From positions 1 to 44,263 of the forward strand of contig JAFUOR010000035.1 of NCBI GenBank assembly GCA_017481825.1: a stretch of 44,263 nucleotides of DNA, in the 5' to 3' direction. This DNA is from Clostridia bacterium. GTDB taxonomy: Bacteria; Bacillota; Clostridia; Christensenellales; Aristaeellaceae. Every line of letters starts with the position of its first letter. Positions within the stretch are counted from its first letter, which is position 1. A program made the position numbers and the translations under genes. Below, in pieces: positions 32,317 to 41,412 of this stretch. The notes below the pieces were generated by a model. It was not told where the DNA came from, did not search any database, and saw only the letters and a program-made list of their open reading frames with translations.

Positions 32317-33270
32317 TTATTCTTCATTCGGTCGCAGGCCAAGGCCCAGCTCCTGCAGCTTCTGCTCGACTTCCTCCAGGGACTTGCGGCCCAGATTGCG
32401 GACCTTCATCATGTCCTCCTGGTTGCGCTGAACCAGCTCGGCAACGCTGTTGATGCCTGCGCGCTTCAGGCAGTTGTAAGCACGCACGCTCAGCTCCAGC
32501 TCCTCGATGGTCATCTCCAGGACCTTTTCCTTCTTGTCATCCTCAGGCTGCACCATGCTCACGGGCATCACCTGATCGGTGAGGCTCACGAACTGGGCCA
32601 GATGCTCAGAGAGAATCTTCGCGGCACAGCTGATGGCCTCTTCGGGCTTCAGGGTGCCGTTGGTCCACACCTCCAGGGTCAGGCGGTCAAAGTCGTTGGA
32701 CTGGCCGACGCGCTTGTCCTCCACGGTGTAATTCACCTTGTGGATGGGGGTGTAAATGGAGTCCATGGGAATGACGCCGATGGGCATCGCGATATCACGA
32801 GCCTTGTTCTTGTCCGCGCTGACATAGCCGCGACCACGCTCGAGGCGCAGCGTCATCTGCAGATGTGCGTCCTCGTTCAGGGTGGCGATGTGCATATCGG
32901 GATTGATGATCTCGATCTCCTCGTCCACCTTGATGTCCGCAGCGGTCAGCTCACAGGGGCCGACCTTGTCCACGATCACGGACTTGGGGCCGTCGCCGTA
33001 CATCTTCACGGCCAGACCCTTCAGGTTCAGGATGATCTCCGTCACGTCCTCCTTGACACCGGGGACGGTGGAGAACTCATGCTGTACGCCTTCGATATGC
33101 ACCGAAGACACCGCAGCACCAGGCAGGGAAGAGAGCAGCACGCGGCGCAGGGAATTGCCCAGCGTGTGGCCGAAGCCGCGCTCCAGGGGCTCGACGACGA
33201 ACTTGCCGTACTTGCCATTGTCGCCAACTTCGACGCAATCGACCTTTGCCTTTTCGATTTCTACGGCCAT
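32317..33270 (-). CDS. rpoA: DNA-directed RNA polymerase subunit alpha
   Basis: The 317-residue protein nucleates RNA polymerase assembly and contacts promoter UP elements and activators. The N-terminal domain begins [16 protein letters not shown] and has [31 protein letters not shown] (about residues 24-54). The C-terminal domain has the helix-hairpin-helix [44 protein letters not shown] (about 255-300). Length and domains are normal. AAGGAGG lies just upstream of the ATG. Confidence 0.98.
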   Translation of the reverse strand: MAVEIEKAKVDCVEVGDNGKYGKFVVEPLERGFGHTLGNSLRRVLLSSLPGAAVSSVHIEGVQHEFSTVPGVKEDVTEIILNLKGLAVKMYGDGPKSVIVDKVGPCELTAADIKVDEEIEIINPDMHIATLNEDAHLQMTLRLERGRGYVSADKNKARDIAMPIGVIPMDSIYTPIHKVNYTVEDKRVGQSNDFDRLTLEVWTNGTLKPEEAISCAAKILSEHLAQFVSLTDQVMPVSMVQPEDDKKEKVLEMTIEELELSVRAYNCLKRAGINSVAELVQRNQEDMMKVRNLGRKSLEEVEQKLQELGLGLRPNEE

Positions 33271-33359
33271 TGTTTTGTTCCTCCTTGCTCAGGGTCGGAG
33301 TGAAGGGCTCAAGGGGCGGGAGAGTGCGCTGATCGCATTCCATCCCGCCAGACCCTTCA

Positions 33360-33956
33360 TTAACGGGAGTAGAACTCGACGATCATGTTCATCTGGGGCT
33401 CGAAATCCACGTCCTCACGGGCGGGGAGAGCAACCACAGTGCCAGTCAGGTTGGGGGCGTCAAAGGTCAGCCACTTGGGGGTCACCGCAGTGGTGCCCTC
33501 GCGCAGGGGCTTGAACAGATCGGACTCAGTGCTCTTCTGACGCAGGGTGATGACGTCGCCCACCTTCACGGAGTAGGAGGGGATGTCCACCTTCTGGCCA
33601 TTGACGCGGATGTGGCCGTGCACCACGATCTGACGGGCGGCACGACGGGTCTTGCCCAGACCCAGACGGTACACCACGTTGTCCAGACGCTGCTCCAGGA
33701 GCTGGAGCATGTTGTCACCGGTGATGCCCTTCATGTTGGTGGCCTTCATGTAGTACTTGTGGAACTGCTTTTCCAGCACACCGTAGACGAACTTGACCTT
33801 CTGCTTTTCCTTCAGCTGCGCGCCGTACTCGGAAACCTTCTTACGACGGGTGCCGCCGGGATTGCGGGTAGACTTCTTATTGCCATAGCCCATGGTAGCC
33901 GGGGAAATGTCGAAAGAGCGGCACTTCCGGGCAACGGGCTGCTTGTTGATAGCCAT
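33360..33956 (-). CDS. rpsD: 30S ribosomal protein S4 (uS4)
   Basis: The 198-residue uS4 binds 16S rRNA first in assembly. It has the S4 RNA-binding domain LEQRLDNVVYRLGLGKTRRAARQIVVHGHIRVNGQKVDIPSYSVKVGD (about residues 90-140). The N-terminal region has only one cysteine (KCRSF), so it is the zinc-free type. Located between rpsK and rpoA as usual in Firmicutes alpha operons. Confidence 0.98.
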   Translation of the reverse strand: MAINKQPVARKCRSFDISPATMGYGNKKSTRNPGGTRRKKVSEYGAQLKEKQKVKFVYGVLEKQFHKYYMKATNMKGITGDNMLQLLEQRLDNVVYRLGLGKTRRAARQIVVHGHIRVNGQKVDIPSYSVKVGDVITLRQKSTESDLFKPLREGTTAVTPKWLTFDAPNLTGTVVALPAREDVDFEPQMNMIVEFYSR

Positions 33957-33980
33957 GTTTCAATGTCCTCCTTCGTTTGC

Positions 33981-34385
33981 TTACACGCGACGGCGCTTGG
34001 GCGGACGGCAGCCATTGTGGGGGATGGGCGTCACGTCCTTGATCATGCTCACGTCCAGACCGGCGGCCTGCAGGGAGCGGATCGCAGCCTCACGGCCGGA
34101 ACCGGGACCCTTGACATACACTTCGACAGTCTTCAGGCCGTATTCCATCGCGGCCTTAGCGGCGGTCTCAGCAGCGGTCTGAGCAGCGAAGGGAGTAGAC
34201 TTCTTGCTGCCACGGAAGCCCAGGCCACCAGCGGAGGCCCAGGACAGGGCATTGCCCTGCGTATCAGTAATGGTGACGATGGTATTGTTGAAAGAAGAGC
34301 TGATGTGCGCAGCGCCGCGCTCGACAAGCTTACGCTCCTTGCGCTTGCGGACAACCTTCTTGAGGTTCTTGGACTTAGGAGCCAT
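33981..34385 (-). CDS. rpsK: 30S ribosomal protein S11 (uS11)
   Basis: The 134-residue uS11 forms part of the 30S platform. It starts with a basic tail ([16 protein letters not shown]) and includes [43 protein letters not shown] and ends in the conserved [18 protein letters not shown]. Position between rpsM and rpsD is standard. Confidence 0.98.
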   Translation of the reverse strand: MAPKSKNLKKVVRKRKERKLVERGAAHISSSFNNTIVTITDTQGNALSWASAGGLGFRGSKKSTPFAAQTAAETAAKAAMEYGLKTVEVYVKGPGSGREAAIRSLQAAGLDVSMIKDVTPIPHNGCRPPKRRRV

Positions 34386-34421
34386 TGTTTATCCCTCCGT
34401 TAATTCTTGAGGCTCAGCAAA

Positions 34422-34799
34422 TTACTTGCCAGCCTTCTTCTTACCGGCAATGGTCTTCTTGGGACCCTTGCGAGTACGGGCGTTCTGCTTGGTGTTCTGA
34501 CCGCGAACGGGCAGACCACGACGGTGACGGACGCCACGGTAGCAACCGATTTCCATCAGACGCTTGATGTTCAGGGACACCTCACGGCGGAGGTCGCCCT
34601 CAACCTTCAGGTTGTGCTCGATGTAATCGCGCAGCTTGCTGATGTCGGTCTCGGAGAGATCCTTCACTCGGGTGTCGGGGCTGATGCCGACTTCCGCGAG
34701 CATCTTCTGGGAGGTCGTCAGACCAATACCGTAGATATAGGTCAGGCCGATCTCAACGCGCTTTTCACGGGGCAGGTCAACGCCTGCAATGCGTGCCAT
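34422..34799 (-). CDS. rpsM: 30S ribosomal protein S13 (uS13)
   Basis: The 125-residue uS13 sits in the 30S head and contacts tRNA and the 50S bridge. It begins [26 protein letters not shown] and ends with the basic [32 protein letters not shown] tail. ATG at 34799 is preceded by GGAGGTG. The operon starts here: the usual upstream neighbours infA and rpmJ are absent and an own promoter lies about 350 bases upstream. Confidence 0.98.
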   Translation of the reverse strand: MARIAGVDLPREKRVEIGLTYIYGIGLTTSQKMLAEVGISPDTRVKDLSETDISKLRDYIEHNLKVEGDLRREVSLNIKRLMEIGCYRGVRHRRGLPVRGQNTKQNARTRKGPKKTIAGKKKAGK

Positions 34800-35150
34800 G
34801 TGTAAAATGCACCTCCAAATTGTTGGCCTCACCGGATTCACCGGTGCGGGCTTCTTGCGGCTTAAGGCCGCGTGTTGTATTCATGAGCGCTTTCGCCCTC
34901 ATGATGAAGCAGCGGAACGGGTTGGCGCTTCTGGAGCAACCCACTCCAGAGGGACGTCACTTTCGTCCGCACCCTCGGTGCCGACGCCTGGTGAAAGCAG
35001 GCGCACAGCGACGCTCCCCATCCGCATGTTGGAAGGCTGCGAACGGACAGCGTTGTTATGGTTGGTTTCGATTAGAAGACGTTACCCGCCGATGGAACAT
35101 GCGAAGCGGAGCCGCGCATGCAGCCGCCCACCGTCGGGGCAGAAACCAAC
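34800..35150 (-). promoter_or_regulatory. Long structured 5' leader of the rpsM operon
   Basis: The predicted transcript (start near plus position 35150) begins directly with a closed domain: GTTGGTTTC/GAAACCAAC (plus 35061-35069 with 35142-35150), enclosing an imperfect stem around 35079-35090 with 35128-35139, and the tip CATGCG/CGCATG (35098-35103 with 35115-35120). Then come further hairpins: CTGGAG/CTCCAG (34930-34935, 34943-34948), TCATGAG/CTCATGA with a GAAA-type tip (34881-34904), GCGGC/GCCGC (34857-34871) and CACCGG/CCGGTG (34830-34846), the last 8 bases from the ribosome-binding site. It may be a ribosomal-protein autoregulation leader (S4 and others are encoded downstream); this is inference. 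Confidence 0.6.
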
Positions 35151-35156
35151 TCGTAT

Positions 35157-35186
35157 ATTGTACCACACACCCCCCTGAAATTGCAA
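35157..35186 (-). promoter_or_regulatory. Promoter of the rpsM-rpsK-rpsD-rpoA-rplQ operon
   Basis: On the minus strand TTGCAA (plus 35181-35186), an 18-base spacer ending in TGG, and TACAAT (plus 35157-35162) form an extended -10 promoter. The region 35187-35340 holds only AT-richer sequence without a gene. Confidence 0.7.
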
Positions 35187-35339
35187 GCGCTTCCACAAAA
35201 ATTTCCGAGAGCGAAAGCACAAATCGGTTGGAGAAAATTATGGCTGAAAATTGTGCAATGTGCACAGCTGTCGACAGGCGCGTCTGCGGACGCACTGAGA
35301 TCCTTTTGTTCCCACTTACTGCCGTACCCCACCGCAGGT

Positions 35340-35570
35340 GAGAGCCGCCTCCTGCTGTAACAGAGGTACGCGCAGGCCGCGGGCGACGCGAGACGACCGC
35401 AGGGGAACCGAACCAAAGCGTGACCAACAAGGCCCATGTAGCTTTCGTCCCCTCAGTCAACACGCGGGTGCAACCCTCATCGAGGGCACGCAGGCAAGAT
35501 CGCGAAAAGGGGTTCTTAGGAGCGAAGCGTCCCTAAGCGGGGTGCAGAGGCAGCGCCCCTGCCGCGTACC
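35340..35570. repeat. Dispersed intergenic repeat (family A, copy 3)
   Basis: The order GCCGCCTCCTGCTG, TGACCAACAAGGCCCATGTA (35421-35440), TCAACACGCG, ATCGCGAAAAGGGG and GGTGCAGAGGCAGCGCCCCTGCC matches 2850-3085 in the same orientation. The middle parts differ in sequence and length. No gene is supported. Confidence 0.8.
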
Positions 35571-35572
35571 TC

Positions 35573-35602
35573 TTGCATTCATCCCCTCAAATCCCTTATA
35601 AT
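35573..35602 (+). promoter_or_regulatory. Promoter of cca
   Basis: TTGCAT (35573-35578), an 18-base spacer and a perfect TATAAT (35597-35602) lie 27 bases before the ATG at 35629. Confidence 0.75.
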
Positions 35603-35628
35603 AGATACCGTTGAAAGGACGTGATCGA

Positions 35629-36984
35629 ATGCAGCTGAATCTCCCGGCGGGGGCGGCCTTTGTGCTGGACAGGCTGACCCAGGGCGGTTATCAGGCCTAT
35701 ATTGTGGGTGGCTGCGTGCGCGATGCCCTTTTGGGACGCGAGCCCAAGGATTGGGATGTGTGCACCAGCGCGCTGCCGGAGGAGATGCAGCGCGTGTTTG
35801 CGGACTGCCATGTGATTGAGACTGGCCTCAAGCACGGTACGCTGACCGTGATGGTCGATCATGAGCCCTATGAGGTCACGACGTTCCGCGTGGATGGCGA
35901 GTACACCGACCACCGCCACCCGGATGAGGTGATTTTCGTCAGCGATGTGGTGGAAGACCTTGCCCGGCGGGATTTCACGGTCAATGCGATGGCGTGGCAT
36001 CCGGACAGCGGACTGGTGGACGCCTTTGGCGGCCGGGAGGATCTGCGGCAGGGGGTGATCCGCTGCGTGGGCGAGGCGGAGCGCCGCTTTGATGAGGATG
36101 CGCTGCGCATCCTGCGGGCGCTGCGGTTCGCGTCGGTGTACGGCTTTGATATTGAGGCGGAAACAGCCCGGGCGATCCACAGCCTGAAAGACACGCTGCA
36201 TGGCGTTGCGGCGGAGCGAATCCGCGTGGAGCTGGCCAAGCTCCTGTGCGGGCAGGGCGTGGGCAGAATTTTGCGCGAATACAGTGATGTGATCTTCGCC
36301 ATCATGCCGGCCCTTGCGCCCATGGAGGGCTTTGAGCAGCATACGCCCTATCATGCCTTTGACGTCTGGGAGCATACGGTACAATCGGTGGAGAAGGTGC
36401 CGCCCACGGAGGTGCTGCGGTTGACGATGCTCCTGCACGACAGCGGCAAGCCAGCGGCCTTCACCATGGATGCGGATGGCATCGGCCACGCGTGGGGGCA
36501 TCAGGGCATCAGCGTGAACATCGCGCGGGACATCCTGACGGGCCTGAAGGTGGATAACGCCACCCTGGAGCGCGTGCTGCTCCTGGTGAAGCACCATGAT
36601 GACGCGTTTGCGCCGGACAGGCGCGCCATGCTGCGGCTGCTGAACCGGTTTGGGGAGGAGAATCTGCGGCTGCTGCTGCACGTCCACCGGGCAGATGAAT
36701 CCGCCAAGGGCAGGCGCGAGCAGGCGGAGATTGACGCGATGGTGGACGAGCTGACGGATTCCCTGGAGGCCATCATTGCACAGAAGCCATGCGTCACGCT
36801 GAAGGACATGGCTGTGAACGGACGCGACCTGATGGCTGCGGGCGTCCCGAAAGGACGGGCCGTCGGCGCCATGCTGGCATGGCTGCTGGAGCAGCTGATA
36901 GAGGAGAAACTCCCCAATGAAAAGGAGGCGCTGCTGACGGCAGCCCTGGCACAGATGGAGAAAATGGATATATGTCATCGCTGA
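35629..36984 (+). CDS. cca: CCA tRNA nucleotidyltransferase with HD domain
   Basis: The enzyme adds or repairs the CCA 3' end of tRNAs. The 451-residue product has the class-II nucleotidyltransferase core: AYIVGGCVRDALLGREPKDWDVCTSA with catalytic D41 and D43, the RRDFTVNAMAW motif and GxxDL-like REDLRQGVIRCVGEAERRFDEDALRILRALRF. From about residue 245 there is an HD domain (HAFDVWEHT, LLHDSGKP about 268-275, HHDD), which may provide phosphohydrolase activity. It could alternatively be a poly(A) polymerase, but length and motifs favour CCA addition. ATG at 35629 is preferred over an upstream TTG (35611). Confidence 0.94.
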   Translation: MQLNLPAGAAFVLDRLTQGGYQAYIVGGCVRDALLGREPKDWDVCTSALPEEMQRVFADCHVIETGLKHGTLTVMVDHEPYEVTTFRVDGEYTDHRHPDEVIFVSDVVEDLARRDFTVNAMAWHPDSGLVDAFGGREDLRQGVIRCVGEAERRFDEDALRILRALRFASVYGFDIEAETARAIHSLKDTLHGVAAERIRVELAKLLCGQGVGRILREYSDVIFAIMPALAPMEGFEQHTPYHAFDVWEHTVQSVEKVPPTEVLRLTMLLHDSGKPAAFTMDADGIGHAWGHQGISVNIARDILTGLKVDNATLERVLLLVKHHDDAFAPDRRAMLRLLNRFGEENLRLLLHVHRADESAKGRREQAEIDAMVDELTDSLEAIIAQKPCVTLKDMAVNGRDLMAAGVPKGRAVGAMLAWLLEQLIEEKLPNEKEALLTAALAQMEKMDICHR

Positions 36985-37140
36985 TTGATTCTGTGGCGAC
37001 GCTGGCGATGCCTTTCCCGTCATCTGCTGCTTGCAGAAATCTCGATTTACATCCAGTAAGCCTTCGATTTCTGCCATTGCATCTGACGAAAAATTCATTC
37101 TCCGTCTCACCATCTCATTCAATCATCGCGTATTATAATG
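36985..37140. other. Intergenic region with promoter-like element for the CDF gene
   Basis: No gene is supported. A perfect TATAAT is at 37135-37140, 34 bases ahead of the CDF start; its -35 is poor. The cca 3' end continues into GCTGATTGATTC (36980-36991), a 12-mer found also at 6984-6995 and 26614-26625. The far end carries TCATTCAATCATCGC (about 37117-37131). Confidence 0.5.
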
Positions 37141-37173
37141 GTAGAAAGCCAAAACGGAAATGGAGCCTGATGG

Positions 37174-38340
37174 ATGAAAAAGCTTGTTGAACATCTGCTG
37201 CGTCCGGAGGAATCGCCGCAGGATCAAAGGGTGCGCAAGCGCCTGGGTACCCTGGGCTCCTGCGTGGGCATCGGCATGAACACTGCGCTGGCGGCGGTGA
37301 AGTTTCTCGTGGGTACGCTGACCGGCTCGGTGGCCGTCGCAGCGGATGCAGTGAACAACCTCTCCGACGCGGCGGGCAGCGTGGTCGCCCTGATCAGCGT
37401 GCGTATGGCGCAAAAGCCCAACGACCGCGAGCATCCCTTCGGCCATGGGCGCATGGAGTACCTGGGCGCGCTGGCGGTGGGCGTGCTGATTCTGGTCATG
37501 GGCATCGAGACGCTGATCAGCGGCGTGCGGAGCATCATCACCCCGACGTCGGTGGCCTTTGGCTGGCTGCCCTTCTGGCTGCTGGTGATTTCCGTCCTGT
37601 GCAAGGGCGCGCTGTATTTGTTTTACCGCGATCTGGGTCGGCTCATCGATGCGGCCTCCCTGCAGGCGGCGGCCAAGGACTCGCTGTCGGATATGCTGGC
37701 AACCTCGGCGGTGGTGGTTTCCATGATCGCCAGCCACGGCTTTGGCTGGCCGATCGATGGCTTCATGGGCGTGGCGGTGGCGCTGCTGGTGCTCAAGGCG
37801 GGCTATGACGTGGTGCATGACATGGCGGATACGCTTCTGGGCGGCAACACCAACCCGGCGCTGGGGCGGGAGATTATCGAGCGCCTGCAGGGCTATGAGG
37901 GCATCCTCGGTACCCATGATCTGCTGATTCATGATTATGGCCCGGGCCGCTGCGTAGCCTCCATCCACGCGGAGGTTCCGGCGGAGGGCAGTTTGCTGGT
38001 GCTGCACGAGGTGATCGACCGCGCGGAGCATGAGATCGGCCATGCGCTGGGGATATCCCTGTGCATCCACATGGACCCCATCGTGACGGGGGACGAAAAA
38101 ACCGATCAGGCCCATGACCATCTGGCGGCGTGCCTGCGCGAGCAGGGGGAGGCATTCATGCTGCACGATCTGCGCATGGTGCCGGGCGAAAGCCGCATCA
38201 ACCTGGTCTTCGACGTGGTCATCCCGCCGGGCTATGGCGATACAAAGGGCCTTTGCGACAAGCTGCGCCGGGCGGCCAAGGAGCTCGACGAAAGGTATGA
38301 GTGCGTCATTCACTTTGATATTGACTATTATCATGGATAA
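37174..38340 (+). CDS. Cation diffusion facilitator family transporter
   Basis: The 388-residue protein is a CDF family metal/proton antiporter. It has about six transmembrane segments (residues 25-215), the metal site in ADAVNNLSDAAGS (D58, N62 or D65) and KDSLSDMLAT, and a cytosolic C-terminal domain (about 225-388) longer than usual, with a second ferredoxin-like half: GPGRCVASIHAEVPAEGSLLVLHEVIDRAEHEI, then HDLRMVPGESRINLVFDVVIP. Members export Zn2+, Mn2+ or Fe2+ from the cytosol; specificity cannot be read. ATG at 37174 follows GGAG. It may be read from the promoter at 37135. Confidence 0.93.
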   Translation: MKKLVEHLLRPEESPQDQRVRKRLGTLGSCVGIGMNTALAAVKFLVGTLTGSVAVAADAVNNLSDAAGSVVALISVRMAQKPNDREHPFGHGRMEYLGALAVGVLILVMGIETLISGVRSIITPTSVAFGWLPFWLLVISVLCKGALYLFYRDLGRLIDAASLQAAAKDSLSDMLATSAVVVSMIASHGFGWPIDGFMGVAVALLVLKAGYDVVHDMADTLLGGNTNPALGREIIERLQGYEGILGTHDLLIHDYGPGRCVASIHAEVPAEGSLLVLHEVIDRAEHEIGHALGISLCIHMDPIVTGDEKTDQAHDHLAACLREQGEAFMLHDLRMVPGESRINLVFDVVIPPGYGDTKGLCDKLRRAAKELDERYECVIHFDIDYYHG

Positions 38341-38369
38341 ACGTGGTCGGGATCAGACTGTCCAACCCC

Positions 38370-38582
38370 CTTGGGAGGTGTCGGAGGGCCCGCAGGCCCT
38401 CTGACTGTCATGGTATCGCGGGAGTCTTCGACTCATCTATCCGCCGCGCGGGCGGGGCGTTTTCCGCTTGCGGAAAACATTCCTCACACGGAGGAACGGC
38501 CGGAAGGGCCTTTGGGCCCGACCCGTGACGGAGCGCAAAACTCAAAAAAAGTGGCCAAAGGCCACTTTTTTGATGCCGATGT
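38370..38582. repeat. Dispersed repeat (family C, copy 1) with terminator
   Basis: This segment is repeated, same orientation, at about 41868-42085. Shared parts include GGCGGGGCGTTTTCCGCTTG, CGGAAAACATTCCT(C/G)ACACGG, AGGAACGGC, GCCCGACC(C/G)GTGACGGAG and the terminal hairpin. The stem AAAAGTGGCC/GGCCACTTTT (about 38544-38556, 38560-38571) is a bidirectional terminator for the CDF gene and for the minus-strand btuD that ends at 38583. Confidence 0.88.
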
Positions 38583-39338
38583 TCACTGCCACTGCTCCAG
38601 CATCTCGCGCATCCAGGCGTATACGTCCATGTTGTAGACGCTGCGCAGATTGTCCGGGGTCAGCACGGTGCTGATGTCTCCCTGCGCGGCGCAACGGCCC
38701 TCGTTGAGCAGCACCGCATGGGTGCCGTAGCGCCGGGCAAGGCTCAGATCGTGCACGACGGATATCACGGCCCGTCCGGGCTGCTTCAGCCACTGACCGA
38801 TCAGGGAGAAGATGTGCTTCTGATACACCAGGTCAAGGTGATTGGCGGGCTCGTCAAGGAGGAGCAGCTGCGGGTCCTGGGCGAATACCTGCGCCAGGAA
38901 GGTGCGCTGCAATTCGCCGCCGGAGAGGGCCAGGACGCTGGTGTGGCGCAGCTCCGTCAGGCCGGTCAGGGAAAGCGCTCTTTCCACCTGCTCCCTGCCG
39001 CCCTCATCGCGGGTGGACAGGAAGCTTGATGTGTAGGCGTAGCGCCCCAGCCCCACGACCTCTTCCACGGAGTAGGCGTACCCCACGGCGTTCTTCTGCG
39101 CCAGGACGCCCACCTTGCGGGCCAGCTGCGCCGCCTTGTAGCGCCGGATGTCGGCGCCCTCCAGCTCGATGACGCCCGTGTAGGGCACACTCTGTGCGAT
39201 GGCGCTGATCAGCGTGGATTTGCCTGCGCCGTTGGGGCCTGCCAGCATCAGCCACTGCCCCTCGTGCAACTCAAAGGAGAGGTTGTCCACCACCGTGTGA
39301 TCGCCATAGCGCACGGTGATGTGATTCGCTTTCAGCAT
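38583..39338 (-). CDS. btuD: Vitamin B12 ABC importer, ATP-binding protein
   Basis: The 251-residue protein powers the importer. It has Walker A GPNGAGKST (about 34-42), signature LSGGELQRT, Walker B LLLLDEPANHLD and H-loop SVVHDLSLA, as in the FecE/BtuD type. Iron-siderophore, haem and cobalamin importers share this layout; the cobalamin riboswitch upstream of the operon points to corrinoids. Its start is 4 bases after the permease stop. Confidence 0.9.
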   Translation of the reverse strand: MLKANHITVRYGDHTVVDNLSFELHEGQWLMLAGPNGAGKSTLISAIAQSVPYTGVIELEGADIRRYKAAQLARKVGVLAQKNAVGYAYSVEEVVGLGRYAYTSSFLSTRDEGGREQVERALSLTGLTELRHTSVLALSGGELQRTFLAQVFAQDPQLLLLDEPANHLDLVYQKHIFSLIGQWLKQPGRAVISVVHDLSLARRYGTHAVLLNEGRCAAQGDISTVLTPDNLRSVYNMDVYAWMREMLEQWQ

Positions 39339-39342
39339 GCGC

Positions 39343-40374
39343 TCACCTTGCCTTTCTTGTGCGGTAGAAGATGGCGAGGAAGGCCACCGCGCCCACCAGC
39401 GATGTGACCACGCCGATGGACAGCTCCACAGGACTGAGGAGCGTGCGCGCCGCCAGATCCGCCAGCAGCAGGAAGACCGCGCCGGAGAACATCGACGCGG
39501 GCAGCAGCCGACGATGGTTGGGGCCGGTGATCATCCGCGCCATGTGGGGCATGACCAGGCCCACAAAGCTGATTGTGCCGGAGATGGACACGCACACGCC
39601 GATGAGCACCGAAACGGTGATGAGGATGATCAGCTTCACCCGCCGGACGTTCACGCCGATGTGGCGGGCGTTGTCCTCGCCGATGGCAAAGGCGTTCAGC
39701 TCTCGGGCATAGCGCAGGATGATCCCGCCGCACAGGAGCAGCGCCAGGGTCAGGATGCGGGCATGGCCGAAGTTTGTGCCGGAGAGCGACCCCATCGTCC
39801 AGAAGGTGATGGAGCGCACCTGATCATCCGCAAAGGAGATGACCAGCGTTATGATGCTGGAGGCGAACATGGAGAAGATCACGCCGATGAGGATGATGCT
39901 GTTGGTGGACAGCGACCTGTCCAGCACATAGGCCAGCGACAGGATGAGCGTGAGCGACAGGAAGGCAAAGCCCATGGCCATGAGCATCGTGCCGCCGTAG
40001 GTGACGCCGGGGATGGTGACGCCAAAGGCCAGGGCGATCACCGCGCCCAGCGACGCGCCGGAGGACACGCCCAGCGTGGAGCCATCCGCCAGCGGGTTGC
40101 GCAAAAGGCCCTGCATCGCCGCGCCGCAAAGGGACAGCGCCGCGCCCACCAGCGCCACGTTGATCACGCGGGGCAATCGCACGTTCAGGATGATCGCCCG
40201 GGAAATGCCCTCGGGCACCGGCAGCCTCCACAGGGTGTTCCAGATGGCGGTCACGGTATCACCCAGCGGGATGGATACGCTGCCCACGCAGATGCAAAGC
40301 AGCATGGCGGCAATCAGCACTGCGGTGAAGAGCAGATACGTCCGCCAGGAAAAACGATCGGAAATCTTGTTCAT
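39343..40374 (-). CDS. btuC: Vitamin B12 ABC importer, FecCD/BtuC-type permease
   Basis: The 343-residue protein has about ten membrane segments with the family blocks LRLPRVINVALVGAALSLCGAAMQGLLRNPLADGSTLGVSSGASLGA-type (about residues 60-110), ILIGVIFSMFASSIITLVISF, MGSLSGTNF and FVGLVMPHMARMITGPNHRRLLPASMFSGAVFLLLADLAART. The hydrophobic core and the coupling motif near GPNHR fit BtuC/FhuB. It forms the pore with BtuD and docks BtuF. A strong hairpin separates it from btuF. Confidence 0.9.
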   Translation of the reverse strand: MNKISDRFSWRTYLLFTAVLIAAMLLCICVGSVSIPLGDTVTAIWNTLWRLPVPEGISRAIILNVRLPRVINVALVGAALSLCGAAMQGLLRNPLADGSTLGVSSGASLGAVIALAFGVTIPGVTYGGTMLMAMGFAFLSLTLILSLAYVLDRSLSTNSIILIGVIFSMFASSIITLVISFADDQVRSITFWTMGSLSGTNFGHARILTLALLLCGGIILRYARELNAFAIGEDNARHIGVNVRRVKLIILITVSVLIGVCVSISGTISFVGLVMPHMARMITGPNHRRLLPASMFSGAVFLLLADLAARTLLSPVELSIGVVTSLVGAVAFLAIFYRTRKAR

Positions 40375-40392
40375 ATCTTATACCTGAGGGGT

Positions 40393-40417
40393 GGGGAACC
40401 GTGCTGGACGGTTCCCC
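40393..40417 (-). promoter_or_regulatory. Intercistronic hairpin between btuF and btuC
   Basis: A perfect 9-bp stem GGGGAACCG/CGGTTCCCC (40393-40401, 40409-40417) with a 7-base loop and no T run lies in the 58-base gap. Such hairpins commonly protect the binding-protein mRNA and lower downstream expression. Confidence 0.7.
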
Positions 40418-40432
40418 GGATGGATGGGGGAG

Positions 40433-41359
40433 TTACGCAGCGGGAGCCTCCGCAGCCTCTTCCTGGACGGTATCGTTCAGGAAATTGTACAGGTCAAGCG
40501 CGGCGTCCTTCAGACGGGGGCCGGGACGGGAGATGGAATTCGAGTCGGCATTGAGAATGTCACCGTTCACCACGGCTTTGAGACCGCCCCAGCCGGTGCG
40601 GCCCATGATCTCCTCCACAGGCGTGGGGCCCTCGCCGTAGTACATGGTGATGGTCACGATGTAGTCGGGGTCGCGGGCCAGCACCTGCTCCTCGCTGATG
40701 GCTGCCCAGCCCTCCACATCGGCAAAGGCGTTGGTCAGGCCACACATCGCCGCCAGCTCATCCATGAAGGTGTTGCTGCCAGCCGTCCACAGGCCCCACT
40801 GCAGGGGAGATACCTCGAAATACACAGTCTTGCCGGTGTTTTCGCTCCGGGCGGCAATGTCGGCAAAGGTCGATTGCATGTCGGCGCTGAGAGCCTCCGC
40901 CTCAGCGTCCTTGCCCATCAGCGCACCGATCAGGCGGATGGCGGTGTACACGCCCTCCAGGTCATCGGCGTTGCTGACGACGACCTTCACACCGGCATTT
41001 TCCAATGCCTGCACGGTCTGCTCGCTCTGGGCCATGTCGCTCATGAGCACCACCTGGGGCGCCAGCGCGAGGATCTCCTCCAGATTCGTGTCCGCACCGG
41101 ACTGCACCACCGGCACATCCAGAATGGACGCGGGGTAATCGCAGTATTCGCCGCGGCCCACCAGCATGTCCTCACAGCCAAGGGCGCAGAGGATCTCACA
41201 ATCCGATGCGGTCAGCGCAACGATGCGGGTGGCAGGCTCCGCCAGGGTGATCTCGCGGCCGTACATGTCGGTGACAGTGACGGCAGCGTCCTCCGCCAGC
41301 GCGGTCATGCTCAGCAGCATCAGCATGACAAGGAACAGGGAAACGAGCTTCTTGGACAT
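40433..41359 (-). CDS. btuF: Vitamin B12 ABC importer, substrate-binding protein
   Basis: The 308-residue secreted protein starts with a signal peptide (MSKKLVSLFLVMLMLLSMTALA) followed by VTVTDMYGREITLAEPATRIVALTASDCEILCALG, the standard start of class-III (FecB/BtuF) binding proteins, then VVQSGADTNLEEILALAPQVVLMS and VLARDPDYIVTI. No lipobox cysteine is obvious, which is unusual for a Gram-positive binding protein. GAGGAGGG precedes the ATG. The cobalamin riboswitch directly upstream identifies a corrinoid ligand. Confidence 0.9.
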   Translation of the reverse strand: MSKKLVSLFLVMLMLLSMTALAEDAAVTVTDMYGREITLAEPATRIVALTASDCEILCALGCEDMLVGRGEYCDYPASILDVPVVQSGADTNLEEILALAPQVVLMSDMAQSEQTVQALENAGVKVVVSNADDLEGVYTAIRLIGALMGKDAEAEALSADMQSTFADIAARSENTGKTVYFEVSPLQWGLWTAGSNTFMDELAAMCGLTNAFADVEGWAAISEEQVLARDPDYIVTITMYYGEGPTPVEEIMGRTGWGGLKAVVNGDILNADSNSISRPGPRLKDAALDLYNFLNDTVQEEAAEAPAA

Positions 41360-41412
41360 AGTAGTCCCTCCTCATTTTTGATCAAATGAATCAGCGAGAG
41401 GGCGCGCAGCCT

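Noticed and set aside
35596-37122. Long minus-strand open frame across cca
   Set aside because: It is the shadow of cca on the opposite strand in a GC-rich gene. cca has clear motifs, a promoter and a ribosome-binding site.
37123-38334. Long minus-strand frame across the cation diffusion facilitator gene
   Set aside because: The plus-strand protein has the family motifs and membrane segments; the reverse frame is a composition effect.
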